A DNA stretch of 64,000 bases from Dendrophyllia cribrosa (lineage: Eukaryota; Cnidaria; Anthozoa; Scleractinia; Dendrophylliidae): assembly GCA_024195265.1 (NCBI GenBank), contig JAJLRJ010000006.1, positions 768,001 to 832,000 of the forward strand, in the 5' to 3' direction. Positions 35,555-47,050 of this stretch are shown in pieces. Position 1 is the stretch's first letter; each line of letters opens with the position of its first letter. A program made the position numbers and the translations under genes. The notes under the pieces are model-generated. The model saw only the letters and a program-made list of their open reading frames with translations. It was not told where the DNA came from and searched no databases.

Positions 35555-35573
35555 ATTCAAGATGGCGGCCACA
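35555..35573 (+). promoter_or_regulatory. YY1-like motif over the NOP53 start codon
   Basis: CAAGATGGCGGCCACA contains the AAGATGGCGGC consensus used by YY1 just downstream of transcription starts in many ribosomal and housekeeping genes. Here its ATG is also the translation start. Binding is inferred from sequence only. Confidence 0.45.
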
Positions 35574-38500
35574 ACGAAGCGAAAGAAAATAAGTAAAAAC
35601 AAAAAGCAAAACTGGCGAAAGCATACAGATATTAATGATGTAGAAGAACATCTCGAAGAGGCCAGGCGTGAGGAAAGAACAGGGTAAGTTAATTTGTATT
35701 TTAGTTTTCAAAACGTCCCGAAAACGAATTCTAACTTCATCTATTTATAAAGCTCCACCATTTTCTAATCCACGTGGGGCTATAAATTGACTAAATTCCG
35801 GAGAATCCCGCGAGCAAAACATCGAAACTCGTAATAACTGTGTAACCTCCCAAGAGTGCAAAATATCAAATTCAAGAAAAATCCCAAATTTCATTTTGCA
35901 AAGTAGTGAAAAACAAAATGGTACCATGCAAAAGTACTGACCATGAACATGGCCTAACTGCAGAATACCCGGCCACACAAGAACTCTTCTAGAAACAATG
36001 GCTATGTGGCTACATGGCTACTTAGATGCCTTGGCCCGTAGCCACTGTCCCCTGGAACAGACATCATACAATAATGTATATTTCTCATTCTTAAAACGTG
36101 AAAAAAGAACAAGCGTGGGGAATGAATGACTGCGTAGCCATGTATCCAGCTTTTTCCAGGGTATAGCTTCAAAGTGGCCCCGTATTCTGCAGTTACTCCC
36201 ATTTAAATGGTCACATCATAGGATTTCATCCAAAAGTTAGAACTACACTACATGTCTTTATTATCAACTCTGCAGGGCTTCTGATATTACACGATGGTGC
36301 GATTTCGCATAATCGGCCTCAAATCGCATCCAATCACATAATTCACGAAAAATCGCATAATTCGTAAAAAATCACACAAAATCGCATAATGTGAACAAAC
36401 CACACGATACACTATCGCTTTAGCTAAGAAACTTAAGCGAAAATTTGTTTTTTTCTATTGAATTATCCTGTATCAAATAAACAAACTGCCACTTTTGATC
36501 AAAACTGCGTTCGTTCTTGGCCACAACAAGCTTGGTAACTGCGTAAATTTCTTGAGTACATGTTTTATTTAGCCTGGTTACTAAGGTTAACCAAGATGGC
36601 CGCTTGTTAACAGACTCTTTTCTTGGATTCCGTTGTTCGTTTTGGATGTTCCTTCATAGCTAAAAGCTTCGAAATGTCCCACAAAGATAGCGAGCACCAT
36701 TTTAAAACAGGTATTTTTGTTTTCTTCCTCTGAAACCTAGTAAAACATGCATATAAAAGTTCCAGAAAAAATTGCATAATTTGCATAATTTTCCGCATAA
36801 TAGTCCTTGCTTATCGCATTTTTTTTATCGCGTAATATCAGAAGCCCTGACTCTGGGAGTGAAATTGGGTGTAATAATAGTAAATGTTGCACATTTCAGC
36901 ATGCATTTTCATGAAGGGACTCATAGAAACGCATGTTAAAATGCACAGCATTTAATGCACTCCATTTAATTCCCTACAACATGTTCATTGTTTTGTATTT
37001 TTATGTCTTTTTTTTTAAATTTCATTCTTTCCTTTTTTTACAGTGGTCCTGTCTCAGAAAAGCCTGACGAAGGACTATTTTTTCTTGACAAGGAAACTGA
37101 GGAAATTGTATCAGCTGGTATGATTAATACAGCGTACTTGTATTAATTCAATACCCATATAATTTTATGGGTTTAAATTGTTACAACTATGATCAAAATT
37201 TAACATTTTGTTCTAGGAAAAAATTACATTGAGTTCTTAACAACATTTACTTATCAGATGTGGATATGTAGCTATCTAGGCCACTGAAATAAAGTTTGGG
37301 CCCACAAAAGGGAAAAAATAGAGCTTAGTATATAAAGTAGTGTATTTCTAGTCTGCTCAAAATGTCTGTTTGTTACAGCAAGCCTGTTGTTTAGTGCTCA
37401 TTTTCTCACACAAAGTCAGAACAACAGCACAAGATTGCACCCAATGGAGAAAAACTTTGCAAGCCTTATGTGTTCCTTGGCTCATATAAGGACTGATTGA
37501 TTGGGTGAACCACTTAATTGTCAGGGTGTAAAATTAAAGGTTTTTGGTTGTACTGGAATCCAAAATCACTGTGAGTGGTTGCCCCTTGGGCAATCATTTC
37601 AATACATAAAAAATAACATATAAAATAAAGATCATCAACAGAGGATTACATTATTGTGCTACACATACATAATGTTTCTCATTATATTCTTGATTCTATG
37701 ATTAATGAATAACCAAACCAACAATGCAAGGACAGCTACATGTACATATAGACACAAATTAATGGACTTTAAACTATCACCAATAGTTGATATGATTGTT
37801 AATTGATCTCTATTATACAGACAAATCTAAAGTGCATTCAAGGAAAAGAAAAGTACTTAAGACAGACCAGCTTCTTCTGCCAGAAAGCAAGATAAAACCA
37901 GTTGGAGGCAAGACAAGGAAGATTACTGGAAAGAACAGAAAAGCTGGAGACCTTTGTGGTGACTCTTCAGATTCTGATGTGGAAGAGGAGAAAAGCAGAC
38001 CTGTTGTTGTAAAGGAGAATAAAAATAAAGATAAATCAGCTAAACTGTTTGATTTATGGGAGACAAAAGGTAAGGTACAATAATGTGATGTGTAGTTTAA
38101 TGTCTTGATATATATTCAATTAATAATGATGAACTAATGTCTCAATTTATGAGAATTATGACCTTACTGTAGAACCAAATTCTTCCAATGAGAGTCAGCC
38201 AGGAAAAAAATGATAAACATTAGGGAGAATCTGTATTTACATGCATGGTACAATAAGTGATGGTCTGGGAACATATTAACTATCTTATGTTTTTTTGCTT
38301 TAATTTGTAATTGAAAAATGTCAATATTCGACATGAGGTGTATATGTTGTGGTTCAATTTTTTCTTTGGTTTAAAAATTTTCAAACCAGTTTGATTTTCA
38401 TTTTCCTTTGTCCCAGATTATGATAATGAATCTCAGACAAAGGAAAATAAAAATTAAACTGGTTTGAAAATTTTCAAACCAAAACAAAAATTAAACCACA

Positions 38501-41500
38501 ACATATATAATGCTCCTATCCTTTAAATTGTGTTAACTGTATTTGTTAAATATCGATCCTTTTTAGACTCTCATACTGGAGATGAACATTTTTTCACAAC
38601 AACGAGAAGAAGAGAAGTGAAGGTGAGTCTATAATAAATTATTAATCTATTCTTGTACATGTATAATAATAAATTTGTTCTTGGCATCTCCCACAAAGAT
38701 GCAGAAAGGACCTTGAGTGTAATTATTACAGTGTACATCATGTAAATATTTTTACATACAGTACGCTTAGACACCTGTGACACAGTATGCATTGCATTTT
38801 TGAATGAGAAATTTACTGTCACAGCTGTTAAAAAAATGTGTCACAGCAAATGATTGGCATTCCATCCAGAATAATTTACTATAATTATGTAGATTGTTGT
38901 GAGAGTAGATGTTTCATGTGTACTACATGAAGCAGTTAACATTACAATCAGGAGACTTTCTTGTAAGGTGCATCATGGAGTGAAAGAAACAGGATCCAAA
39001 TTGAAAATCATTTCTTGAATATTTGCACATGAACTCATCAAAGTCGTTGAAAAACATATTCTTCATAGTGGCTGACATAAACTGATTTATCAAGATAAAT
39101 GCTGTATTGTTATAGAAACCAAAGACCATCAACAGAAAGACGTCAGAGTTAACAGCAGTTGAAGTGTGTGCTCCTGGAGCATCATACAACCCAACCTATG
39201 AAGATCATCAGGTAGGACATGTTGGCTGTCCTGTGTCAATCCACAGGAATCCTAACTTTTGAACATCATTTTGATCATCACCTGCTGCTTGGCCTGTGAA
39301 ATTCCACAGGCTACCCACCTTTTTTGAGCTCATATAACCCAACATATGTAGATCATCAGGTACATGTAAGACATGTTGCCTGGCTGTGTCACTCCATACT
39401 TATGCCACTTACTGTATGCTACTCACTCCACAAGCATCATAGAGCAGTTTTCAGGGGCAGAAAGTTAATTAGCAACTGATTTGGTTTTGCATTGCTAGTA
39501 TGCTTTGTGATTGGCCTAAAAAATCTTATGCCACTTTATCAACCAATCAGAATTACAGTCAAACCTCCCATAAATACACACCATCAGGACCAGAATAAAC
39601 ATGTCCGCATTAGAGAGGTGTCTGTTTATGGGAGGTTAAAAATGTAGTGTTTGTATGTGGCTGGGACCACGACTCAGTGTCCGCTTATGGGAGGTGTCTG
39701 CCTATGAGAGGTGTCTGCCTATGGGAGGTGTCTGCCTATGGGAGGTGTCTGCCTATGAGAGGTGTCTGCCTATGGGAGGTGTCTGCCTATGGGAGTTGTC
39801 TGCCTATGAGAGGTGTCTGCCTATGAGAGGTGTCTGCCTATTAGAAGTGTCCGCTTATGGGAGGTGTCTGCCTATGAGAGGTGTCTGCCTATGGGAGTTG
39901 TCTGCCTATGAGAGGTGTCTGCCTATTAGAAGTGTCCGCTTATGGGAGTTGTCTGCCTATGGGAGGTGTCTGCCTATGAGAGGTGTCTGCCTATGGGAGG
40001 TGTCTGCCTATGGGAGGTGTCTGCCTATAGGAGGTGTCTGCCTATGGGAGTTGTCTGCCTATGAGAGGTGTCTGCCTATTAGAAGTGTCCGCTTATGGGA
40101 GGTGTCTGCCTATGAGAGGTGTCTGCCTATGGGAGTTGTCTGCCTATGAGAGGTGTCTGCCTATTAGAAGTGTCCGCTTATGGGAGGTGTCTGCCTATGA
40201 GAGGTGTCTGCCTATGGGAGTTGTCTGCCTATGAGAGGTGTCTGCCTATTAGAAGTGTCCGCTTATGGGAGTTGTCTGCCTATGGGAGGTGTCTGCCTAT
40301 GAGAGGTGTCTGCCTATGAGAGGTGTCTGCCTATGAGAGGTGTCTGCCTATGAGAGGTGTCTGCCTATGAGAGGTGTCTGCCTACAAGAGGTGTCTGCCC
40401 ATGAGAGGTGTCTGCCCATGAGAGGTGTCTGCCTAGGAGAGGTGTCTGCCTATGAGAGGTGTCTGCCTACGAGAGGTGTCTGCCTATGAGAGGTGTCTGC
40501 CTACGAGAGGTGTCTGCCTACGATAGGTGTCTGCTTATGAGAGGTGTCTGCCTACGAGAGGTGTCTGCCTACGAGAGGTGTCTGCCTATGAGAGGTGTCT
40601 GCCTATGAGAGGTGTCTGCCTACGAGAGGTGTCTGCCTATGAGAGGTGTCTGCCTACGAGAGGTGTCTGCCCATGAGAGGTGTCTGCCTATGAGAGGTGT
40701 CTGCCCATGAGAGGTGTCTGCCCATGAGAGGTGTCTGCCTATGAGAGGTGTCTGCCCATGAGAGGTGTCTGCCCATGAGAGGTGTCTGCCCATGAGAGGT
40801 GTCTGCCTATGAGAGGTGTCCATTAGTGGAGGTTCAACTGTAAAACCAAAAACACTGATTCATGGTTAATACTACTCTTGCAAGTTTTCCTGTGCTTTGT
40901 CAGTGAACATACAGTCATGTATCTTTGCTTTGAGCTCTGATTTGTTCACTGGATTTTCTGTGTCTGTTTTGATTGCATGGCCAGAGTTATTGCTTTGGTT
41001 TTTGTTTTACGACACCCAAGTGAAAACCACTCTGTACCTGACCTGTATATCACGATTGCTACTCCTTGAAAAACAAACTGAAGCTTTGATTAAACAGCTT
41101 CTGTGAATTTGCTTTTATACAATAGTAATACTCCAGCTGTTAAAAGGTTATGTTCAAATTCAGATGCTCCATGGAAGTACATACCTAAATGGCTTCTAGC
41201 AGGTGTTGGGGGGATGGATTTGTTTAAATGTAATTACGAGTATAAACGTCTTGAACTTGACAACAGCCTTTCTGTCTTTTATAAACAAATTATCTTATAC
41301 TGGCAAAACATCGTATCAACCAAACCTAAAAATAAAAATGATGTTCTTTCTCAAACAATCTGGAACAATCGATTTATTACTGTAAACGGAAAAATGTTGT
41401 ATATTTCGCATTGGTGTAGCGCAGGGATAAAACAAATCTCAGACTTGTTCGACTCCCATGAAAACCGTTTTTTTCGTTTAACGACTTTCGCATTAAATTC

Positions 41501-44500
41501 AATCTCAAATGTAGTTTTTTGCAATATTATAGCATTATTTCGTCTATACCTCAAGGTTGGAAAAAACTCTTACAAGAAGATCCCCCAAACCCATCTTCAC
41601 CTCCCTTCGCAATTTGCTCGCTGACATGCAAATCTATATATTGTACGCTGTTAGACCTTGAAGAATTACCGCCACCCACTTGCGAGAAAAAGCTGCTCGC
41701 GTATGGCATTAATGAAGGGGACATTAAGAAAATTTATCTTCTACCTTTTAGAACAACGAAAGAAATTAAACTAATGATGTTCCAATATAAAATCATTCAT
41801 CATATTTTGCCAACGAATAGCTTGCTATACAAAATGAAAAAAGTTGCCTCTCCTTTCTGCCCATTTTGTCCATCCGAGTATCAAACTATGAATCATATGT
41901 TCGTACACTGTACACAAGCAAATTTTTTTTTGGAACAAATTCCAAGAGTGGTGGTCTAATGCGAGCAATAAACAAATACATCTTTCAGAATTAGAGATTA
42001 TGTTTGGAATTGTCTCTTACCACACGAGCTGTTTGGCCCTCAATCATCTTATTATTCTGGGAAAATACTCCCCATACGTAAATTCCTTAAATACAGTGAG
42101 GTGCAATTTTGATAATTTTATTTCGCTCGTGCACGACAAAATCAAACTAGAGAAATACATTGCTGTCATGTCAAACAACGAGAAAGAGTTTAAAAACAAA
42201 TGGAATACACTTAGACTTTCAAACTGAGTAAAAATACAATTAACAGTACAAAACAGAACAAAATAGAATAAAAATACAAATGAATGATAAGTGTAATGGG
42301 CATTAGGTTTTGTTTTGTATGTATCAGTGTAAGTTAGGTTTATGTTTCGTGTTAACCAAGTAAAATTTATTAATTTAGATAAAGTGTTAGTTCCGGTTAT
42401 CATAAGTTAATTTATATGTAAATATCCAATGCTTTTAATTTGTATGTAATTTATATGTAAATATGTAATAATATTGTAAAAGCGCACTTTGTAGGAATAT
42501 CGTATTGTATGTGGTTGCACGAATTATTGTATTGTATGTAGCTTTATCTGTTTGTATGTAAATATGTAATAATATTGTTATGTAAATATGTAATAATATT
42601 GTAAAGGCGCACTTTGTAGGAATATCGTATTGTATGTGGTTGCACGAATTATTGTATTGTATGTAGCTTTATCTGTTTGTAAGTATTTGTTTTGTGTGTT
42701 GCAATAAAAAAAAAAATAAAAAAAAAAAATACTCCAGCTGTATTGTAGCTACTCAGATATTTAAAGCAGTTTTATTTATTTCTTACTTTCAGTCTTTGCT
42801 TCAAACGGCTCATGAAGTGGAATTTCAAAAAGTGAAAGAAATAGAAAAATTAAAAAGACAAGTCAAGTTCTTAACTCCTGAAGAGGTTGCCAACTTGGTA
42901 AGAGCCCGAGGAATAATTAATTTGATATATTATTATATTATAAAGAGTTCTTGGTTTGGAATTTTTGCTTTAATGCCCTTAACATTTCAAAGTGCAATTG
43001 GACATACATGAACACATATTACCAAAATTAATGCGTAACCACAAGTGATTTTTGTGTGATGTTTACCAGCCAACATGGACAGAGGAGATGAGTCAGGGAC
43101 TGTTCAATGAAGATGACAAGGAAGAGGATGAAGCTGAGAGTGATGGTGAACAGGAGGGAATGTCTTCTGGGCCAGTGAGAGCTGTAGATAGAAAAACAAA
43201 ACAACAAAAGAGAAAAGAGAAAGAACAGGAAGAAGAGGTAAACAGTAAATGACCCACTGTTCACTGTTAAGAGTGCACAAAACCACCTTGTACAACATAA
43301 TAAACAGCATCACAGGAAAGTTCTGCTTAACAGCTTTCATTTGAATAGTCACACTTTAGGATTTTCATTCAAAAGTTTGAACCACCTTGTACAGCGTGAT
43401 AAACAGTACCACAGGAAAGTTACTACTGCTCAGTAGCTTTCATTATTTGAATGTTCACGCTGTACAATTTCATCCACAGACTCAAAAGTTTGAACCACCT
43501 TGTACAGCATAATAAACAGTACCACAGGAAAGCACTGTCAGTAGCTTTCATTTGAATGGTCACACTTTAGGATTTCGTCTATAGACTAAAATGTTAGAAC
43601 CACTTAGACAGCATAATAAACAGCACCACAGGAAAGCACTGTCAGTAGCTTTCAAGACCCCTGGTCAGTAGGACAGGGAGGAAATGAAACATGCAAATCA
43701 AACTCCCCAAATACCTTTTTATGCCTTTCAATACTCTTTTCTAAGATAAAATAAAGTTATAAATAAAACGAAAACTCTTGCCAGCAACACATTATTATAT
43801 TTATGTTTTTACAGCAAAAGAAGCTTGAAGCAGAAAAGAAAGAAAAGTTGAGACAGAATGAGGTTTTTAGGTTAGTTTTTGTTTCATTTTCTTCTGAGTA
43901 AACCACAAAATAATCACTGTAGGTAAATAATGTTGCTAACCACTTAAATAACTGTGTTTTCTTTCTGTAACAGATTAAAAACTTTGAAAAAAAATAAACA
44001 TGGCTGAACAGAAGACTGACGAGCGAAAGCGAAAGAAAGAAGAAATCAAAATTGCATCTGCCACAAAACCCAAAAGGCTCAGTCGACAAAAGTATCCTTT
44101 TCCAAGGGGAGTTTATATGTTTATCTCGCCTGGGGTTGGAGAAAGAGTAACTTCCAACTCCGATGACCTTTGGGGCTTGTCACGCAATCCATTCTTCCCC
44201 CACGTGGGGGGAGTACGCTAAGGGCGTGTACGTTGGAGACTAGAGAAGGAGCTACTAATAACGTTTCTCAAATATTCACTGACAGAGTCTCGCCTTGACT
44301 ACTGTGGTGTATTCACTGACAGAGTCACGCCTTGACTACTGTGGTGTATTCACTGACAGAGTCACGCCTTGACTACTGTGGTGTATTCACTGACAGAGTC
44401 ACGCCTTGACTACTGTGGTGTATTCACTGACAGAGTCACGCCTTGACTACTGTGGTGTATTCACTGACAGAGTCACGCCTTGACTACTGTGGTGTATTCA

Positions 44501-46442
44501 CTGACAGAGTCACGCCTTGACTATTGTGGTGTATTCACTGACAGAGTCACGCCTTGACTACTGTGGTGTATTCACTGACAGAGTCACGCCTTGACTACTG
44601 TGGTGTATTCACTGACAGAGTCACGCCTTGACTACTGTGGTGTATTCACTGACAGAGTCACGCCTTGACTACTGTGGTGTATTCACTGACAGAGTCACGC
44701 CTTGACTACTGTGGTGTATTTCTAACTTTACAAATGAAGTCTACAGAGCAGCATGCTGCTGTTAATTTTTAAATCAGATTTTACAAAACGTAATTTTCAA
44801 TTGGCTTTTATTGGGGGTCAACGGTTTAAGGCGTAAGAGGAAAATAAACTGTTTATTCATTGAAAGAGGTGTTATGTTCCCCCTAAGGTTGGGGGGAGAG
44901 GTACTGCATTCAAGGGATGGTTAGAAAAACATCTTTGTACAAATGCAGCTGTAACTGTCTGGTGCGTTTGATGTACGAGGAGCTTTTTGATGTGGTTTTT
45001 TATAGCCTGCCAAGGCACTGAAAATCTTTGGTTTGAACACTTGACTGCAGCATTAGATACGAAGAACCGAATGTTGAACTGCAATTAAGTGAAGAGATCA
45101 CTGGAAGCCTGCGCACTCTTAAGGTTGGTGAGCCTGTGGCTGCTTTCAACCCTTAGACTACTGACTATGAGCACCACATTATTAGAGCGATTTTCAATTA
45201 AGCGTCGAAAGTAATTTCGTGATTGCTTTGGTTTGGTATGTTCAGGGATAAAAAATCTCGCACCACTTTATGAACCATTCAGAATAAATAATAATAATAA
45301 TAATAAAGACTTTATTAGTACTTTTTCCACTAGATGGTTCTTCACCTCCTAATTCTAAGTAAATTATAGTAAAAAAGCATAATAAAAGTACTTGTCCTAT
45401 CCAAATACATTAAAATTACTAATCCTTACTAATCCTAACTATTTACAACTATATGCATCATATATATAACAACAATTCAATTCAGAAGTTTAACCAAAAC
45501 CAATCGTGTCATTTCCCGCGCTTGGCGCCGGTTACATGTATTTGCTTCGAGTTCTGATTGGTTCATAGGATTGTCTGCGTCTGTTGTGATTGGTCAGTGT
45601 AATTACTTTGGTTTTGGTTTAACGACACTCAATAGGCCATTTCCGAGTTGCCTTTGGCCTCTCTATCAAAGCGAGGCTAGGTGCGAAACCTTTCATATGA
45701 AAATAAGTTTTCATTCACATGCAAATAACTTTTATTTGCATGTGAATGAAAACTCATTTTCATATGAAAGGTTTCGCACCTAGCCTCGCTTTGATAGAGA
45801 GGCTAAAGGCAACTCGGAAATGGCCTATTGAAAACCACTCTATGACCCTCGGTTATTGTGGTTACCGTTTATCGGTCTGATTAATGTCCAGTCATTTTTG
45901 TATTTGTATTCTCCGAGTAAACCGATGCATTGCGCTTACATGGATGCGGCCTTAACGTAGAAGGAAACGGGGTCGTCCGCGTGAAATGAAAGAAGGATGA
46001 CAGAGAAAGAACTTAGGGAAATGCAGCAATACAAGCGTGGCAGTTTTAACTTGCCGTTGAATTGTGTTTAAAAAAGCTGCTACTACATTGTACAACTTAC
46101 CGTAGATGGACAGTTTTGGGAATCGTTTTATAGTTACGATTTTTGTCACGGTTTTGTGTGTTTGTCTTTTTACAGCAAGAGGGAAACTTGTTTGAAGACA
46201 GATTCAAGAGTCTTCAGCGAAGGAATATTATTGAAACAAGACAACCTGTCAAGTAAGTCAGCTATATACACCCGTCAACAAACAACACGGGAAGAAAAAT
46301 GTCTTTGAAATTCTCGCCTGCGCCTGGTTTATGGTCAACAAAATCTTGTTTTTCACTTTTTTGTTTTAGGCCTCATCGAAAATACAAGCAGAAAACATAT
46401 ACGAGAAAATCATACAATAAACCCTGTATAAAGGAAATCTAG
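35562..46442 (+). CDS. NOP53: NOP53 ribosome biogenesis factor (12 exons, ~419 aa; 1-base shift in exon 10)
   Basis: Exons: 35562-35683, 37044-37117, 37821-38069, 38567-38622, 39116-39211, 42793-42897, 43070-43237, 43815-43870, 43974-44091, 45057-45123, 46176-46252, 46370-46442 (12 in all; the ninth listed, 43974-44091, carries the shift). NOP53 (GLTSCR2/PICT1) is a nucleolar factor that recruits the Mtr4-exosome for 7S/5.8S rRNA processing and binds 5S RNP. Visible: a basic N-terminus, the Mtr4-arch motif EGLFFLD in exon 2, the conserved GASYNPTYEDHQ in exon 5, a charged coiled coil, and a C-terminus with LRTLK, FKSLQRRNIIE and a basic end close to vertebrate NOP53. The run of eight A at 43987-43994 breaks the frame by one base; seven A would keep it open. 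It is a functional gene with an assembly error, or less likely a recent mutation. Human NOP53 is 478 aa. Confidence 0.92.
36273..36849. mobile_element. TIR element with CAGGGCTTCTGATATTA ends
   Basis: CAGGGCTTCTGATATTAC at the left is mirrored by GTAATATCAGAAGCCCTG at the right. ACTCTG flanks both sides (36267-36272 and 36850-36855). The interior repeats ATCGCATAAT-type motifs and has no ORF. It is located in intron 1 of NOP53. Confidence 0.8.
38345..38503. mobile_element. TGTTGTGG foldback MITE, copy 2
   Basis: Same palindromic family as 3354-3512: TGTTGTGGTTCAATTTTTTC at the left, CAAAAATTAAACCACAACA at the right, flanked by TATA-rich sequence. It lies in intron 3 of NOP53, about 60 bp before exon 4. 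Confidence 0.85.
39441..41033. repeat. CCAAT-rich dispersed element, copy 3 (split)
   Basis: The left half (39441-39555) ends in CAACCAATCAGAATTA and the right half (40843-41033) resumes with AAAACCAAAAAC and ends at AAGTGAAAACCACTCT. The two halves are separated by the pogo-like element with its minisatellite. It lies in intron 5 of NOP53. Confidence 0.75.
39556..40840. mobile_element. pogo-like element expanded by a 17-bp minisatellite
   Basis: CAGTCAAACCTCC at the left and GGAGGTTCAACTG at the right are inverted copies flanked by TA on both sides. Between them is a tandem array (about 39685-40820) of roughly 65 units of GAGGTGTCTGCCTATGA with variants. The unit resembles the element's own subterminal text (GAGGTGTCTGTTTATGGGAG). 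Reading frames are open by periodicity only; the array is intronic. Confidence 0.85.
41127..41140 (+). repeat. LINE target-site duplication, left
   Basis: AATACTCCAGCTGT recurs at 42728-42741, directly after the A-rich tail of the LINE fragment. Confidence 0.8.
41141..42727 (+). mobile_element. 5'-truncated LINE retrotransposon
   Basis: The C-terminal part of a LINE reverse transcriptase ORF is recognisable: post-RT residues such as SSIPQGWKKLL, a CPFCPSEYQTMNHMFVHC zinc-knuckle-like cluster, and a C-terminus ending NTLRLSN* at 42227. The frame is broken twice, both times in T runs (41468-41474, one T short; 41933-41941, one T too many). A 3' UTR with a partly duplicated block (around 42450-42680) precedes an A-rich tail. 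The 14-bp duplication AATACTCCAGCTGT flanks the unit. The clade is not certain (L1/Tx1-like). It lies in intron 5 of NOP53. Confidence 0.8.
42728..42741 (+). repeat. LINE target-site duplication, right
   Basis: Second copy of AATACTCCAGCTGT. Its first two A residues overlap the poly(A) tail. Confidence 0.8.
43262..43660 (-). repeat. 109-bp tandem family, locus 1
   Basis: Three to four degenerate units containing AACCACCTTGTACAGC, TAATAAACAGTACCACAGG and TAGCTTTCATTTGAATGG. This is the reverse complement of the array at 59505-60235. It lies in intron 7 of NOP53. Confidence 0.8.
44272..44719 (+). repeat. 37-bp tandem array
   Basis: About 12 nearly identical units of TATTCACTGACAGAGTCACG followed by CCTTGACTACTGTGGTG. 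Very low divergence suggests recent amplification. It is located in the intron after the frameshifted NOP53 exon. Confidence 0.95.
45285..45479. mobile_element. Small insertion with ATTCAGAA duplications
   Basis: ATTCAGAA occurs at 45277-45284 and again at 45480-45487, an 8-bp target duplication. The insert starts with an (AAT)n run and has no ORF, so it is probably a SINE or non-autonomous element. Confidence 0.65.
45634..45826. mobile_element. Foldback MITE (AGGCCATTTCC ends)
   Basis: Almost perfect palindrome: AGGCCATTTCCGAGTTGCC at the left, GGCAACTCGGAAATGGCCT at the right, with arms running to TTTGCATG near the centre. It interrupts CACTCAAT|TGAAAACC of the host repeat; a 2-bp AT duplication is likely. 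Confidence 0.9.
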
Positions 46443-46607
46443 AAATGGAAGGTAAGAAATGAGTTTGTTTTAAACGTTCTTTCTCAATAGCATACATCGT
46501 GGGCCCGTAAAAGAATTCTGTTCTCCCAATCTTCTCAACAGCGTTTCCAGCTTCGTCATCTTGTTTTTGTCCTACGAAAGGCAGCGTGGCCGAGCGGTTA
46601 GGCTGAG

Positions 46608-47050
46608 CGGAGGTAGCGTGGTCGAGTGGTTAGGCTGCCGGCGTTGAAATCCAGAGGTCCCGGGTTCCAGTCCTGGCGTGTGTTTCAAAAAAGTCCCGAA
46701 AACGTTTTGGGCCCGAAAAGCTCTGTTATGTGCAGAAAGTTTACCAATAAGGAGTCAATATTCGTTGACTTGAAAGCTAAGCAGAAAAAATCTTAAGTTG
46801 ACGATAAACGCTGCGCTGGTTTCGGGCAGTAAAAATTTCATCCCCACTCGAAAGAAGTTGAATTTTAAATATAGCTTTCGGGCCCGACATTTTTTCGGGA
46901 GTTTTCAGAAACGTACGCCTGCTCTGACCACAAGTTGGAGTACCACAAGTTGGAGTTGTTTCCCGGTAGGGACCTGAATACAACTCCTCGGCCATGCTTG
47001 TAAATAGGAAACTGGTCTGCTTTCTGCCAGTTGGGATTCTAAACGTTTTC
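46608..47050 (+). repeat. tRNA-Ser-derived SINE, copy 2, interrupted
   Basis: The head GGTAGCGTGGTCGAGTGG...GGGTTCCAGTCC (46612-46675) and tail AACTGGTCTGCTTTCTGCC (about 47007) match the SINE at 20546. They are separated by a foldback at 46678-46916. A further partial tRNA-like start (CAGCGTGGCCGAGCGGTTAG) immediately precedes it at 46582. Confidence 0.7.
46678..46916. mobile_element. Foldback inserted in SINE copy 2
   Basis: The left arm TTTCAAAAAAGTCCCGAAAA and TTTTGGGCCCGAAAAGC are mirrored by GCTTTCGGGCCCGACATT and TCGGGAGTTTTCAGAAAC at the right. Confidence 0.7.

Larger units (their letters stand above)
33479..35561. other. Divergent intergenic region between ENPP (minus) and NOP53 (plus)
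   Basis: It contains a (GACT)n run near 33966, a foldback (34057-34230), poly-G-ended element B (34477-34810) and a MITE (34821-35276). Close to the ENPP start, CCAACATGGCGGCGATGACG combines a YY1-like core with a CRE-like half (33608-33627). No additional gene is supported. Confidence 0.55.
45184..45842. repeat. CCAAT-rich dispersed element, copy 4 (interrupted twice)
   Basis: It begins TTTTCAATTAAGCGTCG and ends TTGAAAACCACTC. It is broken by an insertion at 45285-45479 and by a foldback at 45634-45826. Both lie within sequence that is continuous in copies 1 and 5. Confidence 0.8.

Noticed and set aside
39655..40319. 164-aa repetitive protein (CLWEVSAYGR-type)
   Set aside because: Translation of the 17-bp minisatellite inside the pogo-like element; other frames are open as well.
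41141..42727. Second host gene inside the NOP53 intron
   Set aside because: LINE-type C-terminal motifs, an A-rich tail and flanking duplications identify a truncated retrotransposon.
35562..46442. NOP53 as a dead pseudogene
   Set aside because: Eleven of twelve exons are intact with good splice sites and conserved motifs; the single break is in a homopolymer, more like a sequencing error.
46575..46675. Second functional tRNA gene
   Set aside because: Only partial cloverleaf pairing; it is a broken SINE copy interrupted by a foldback.
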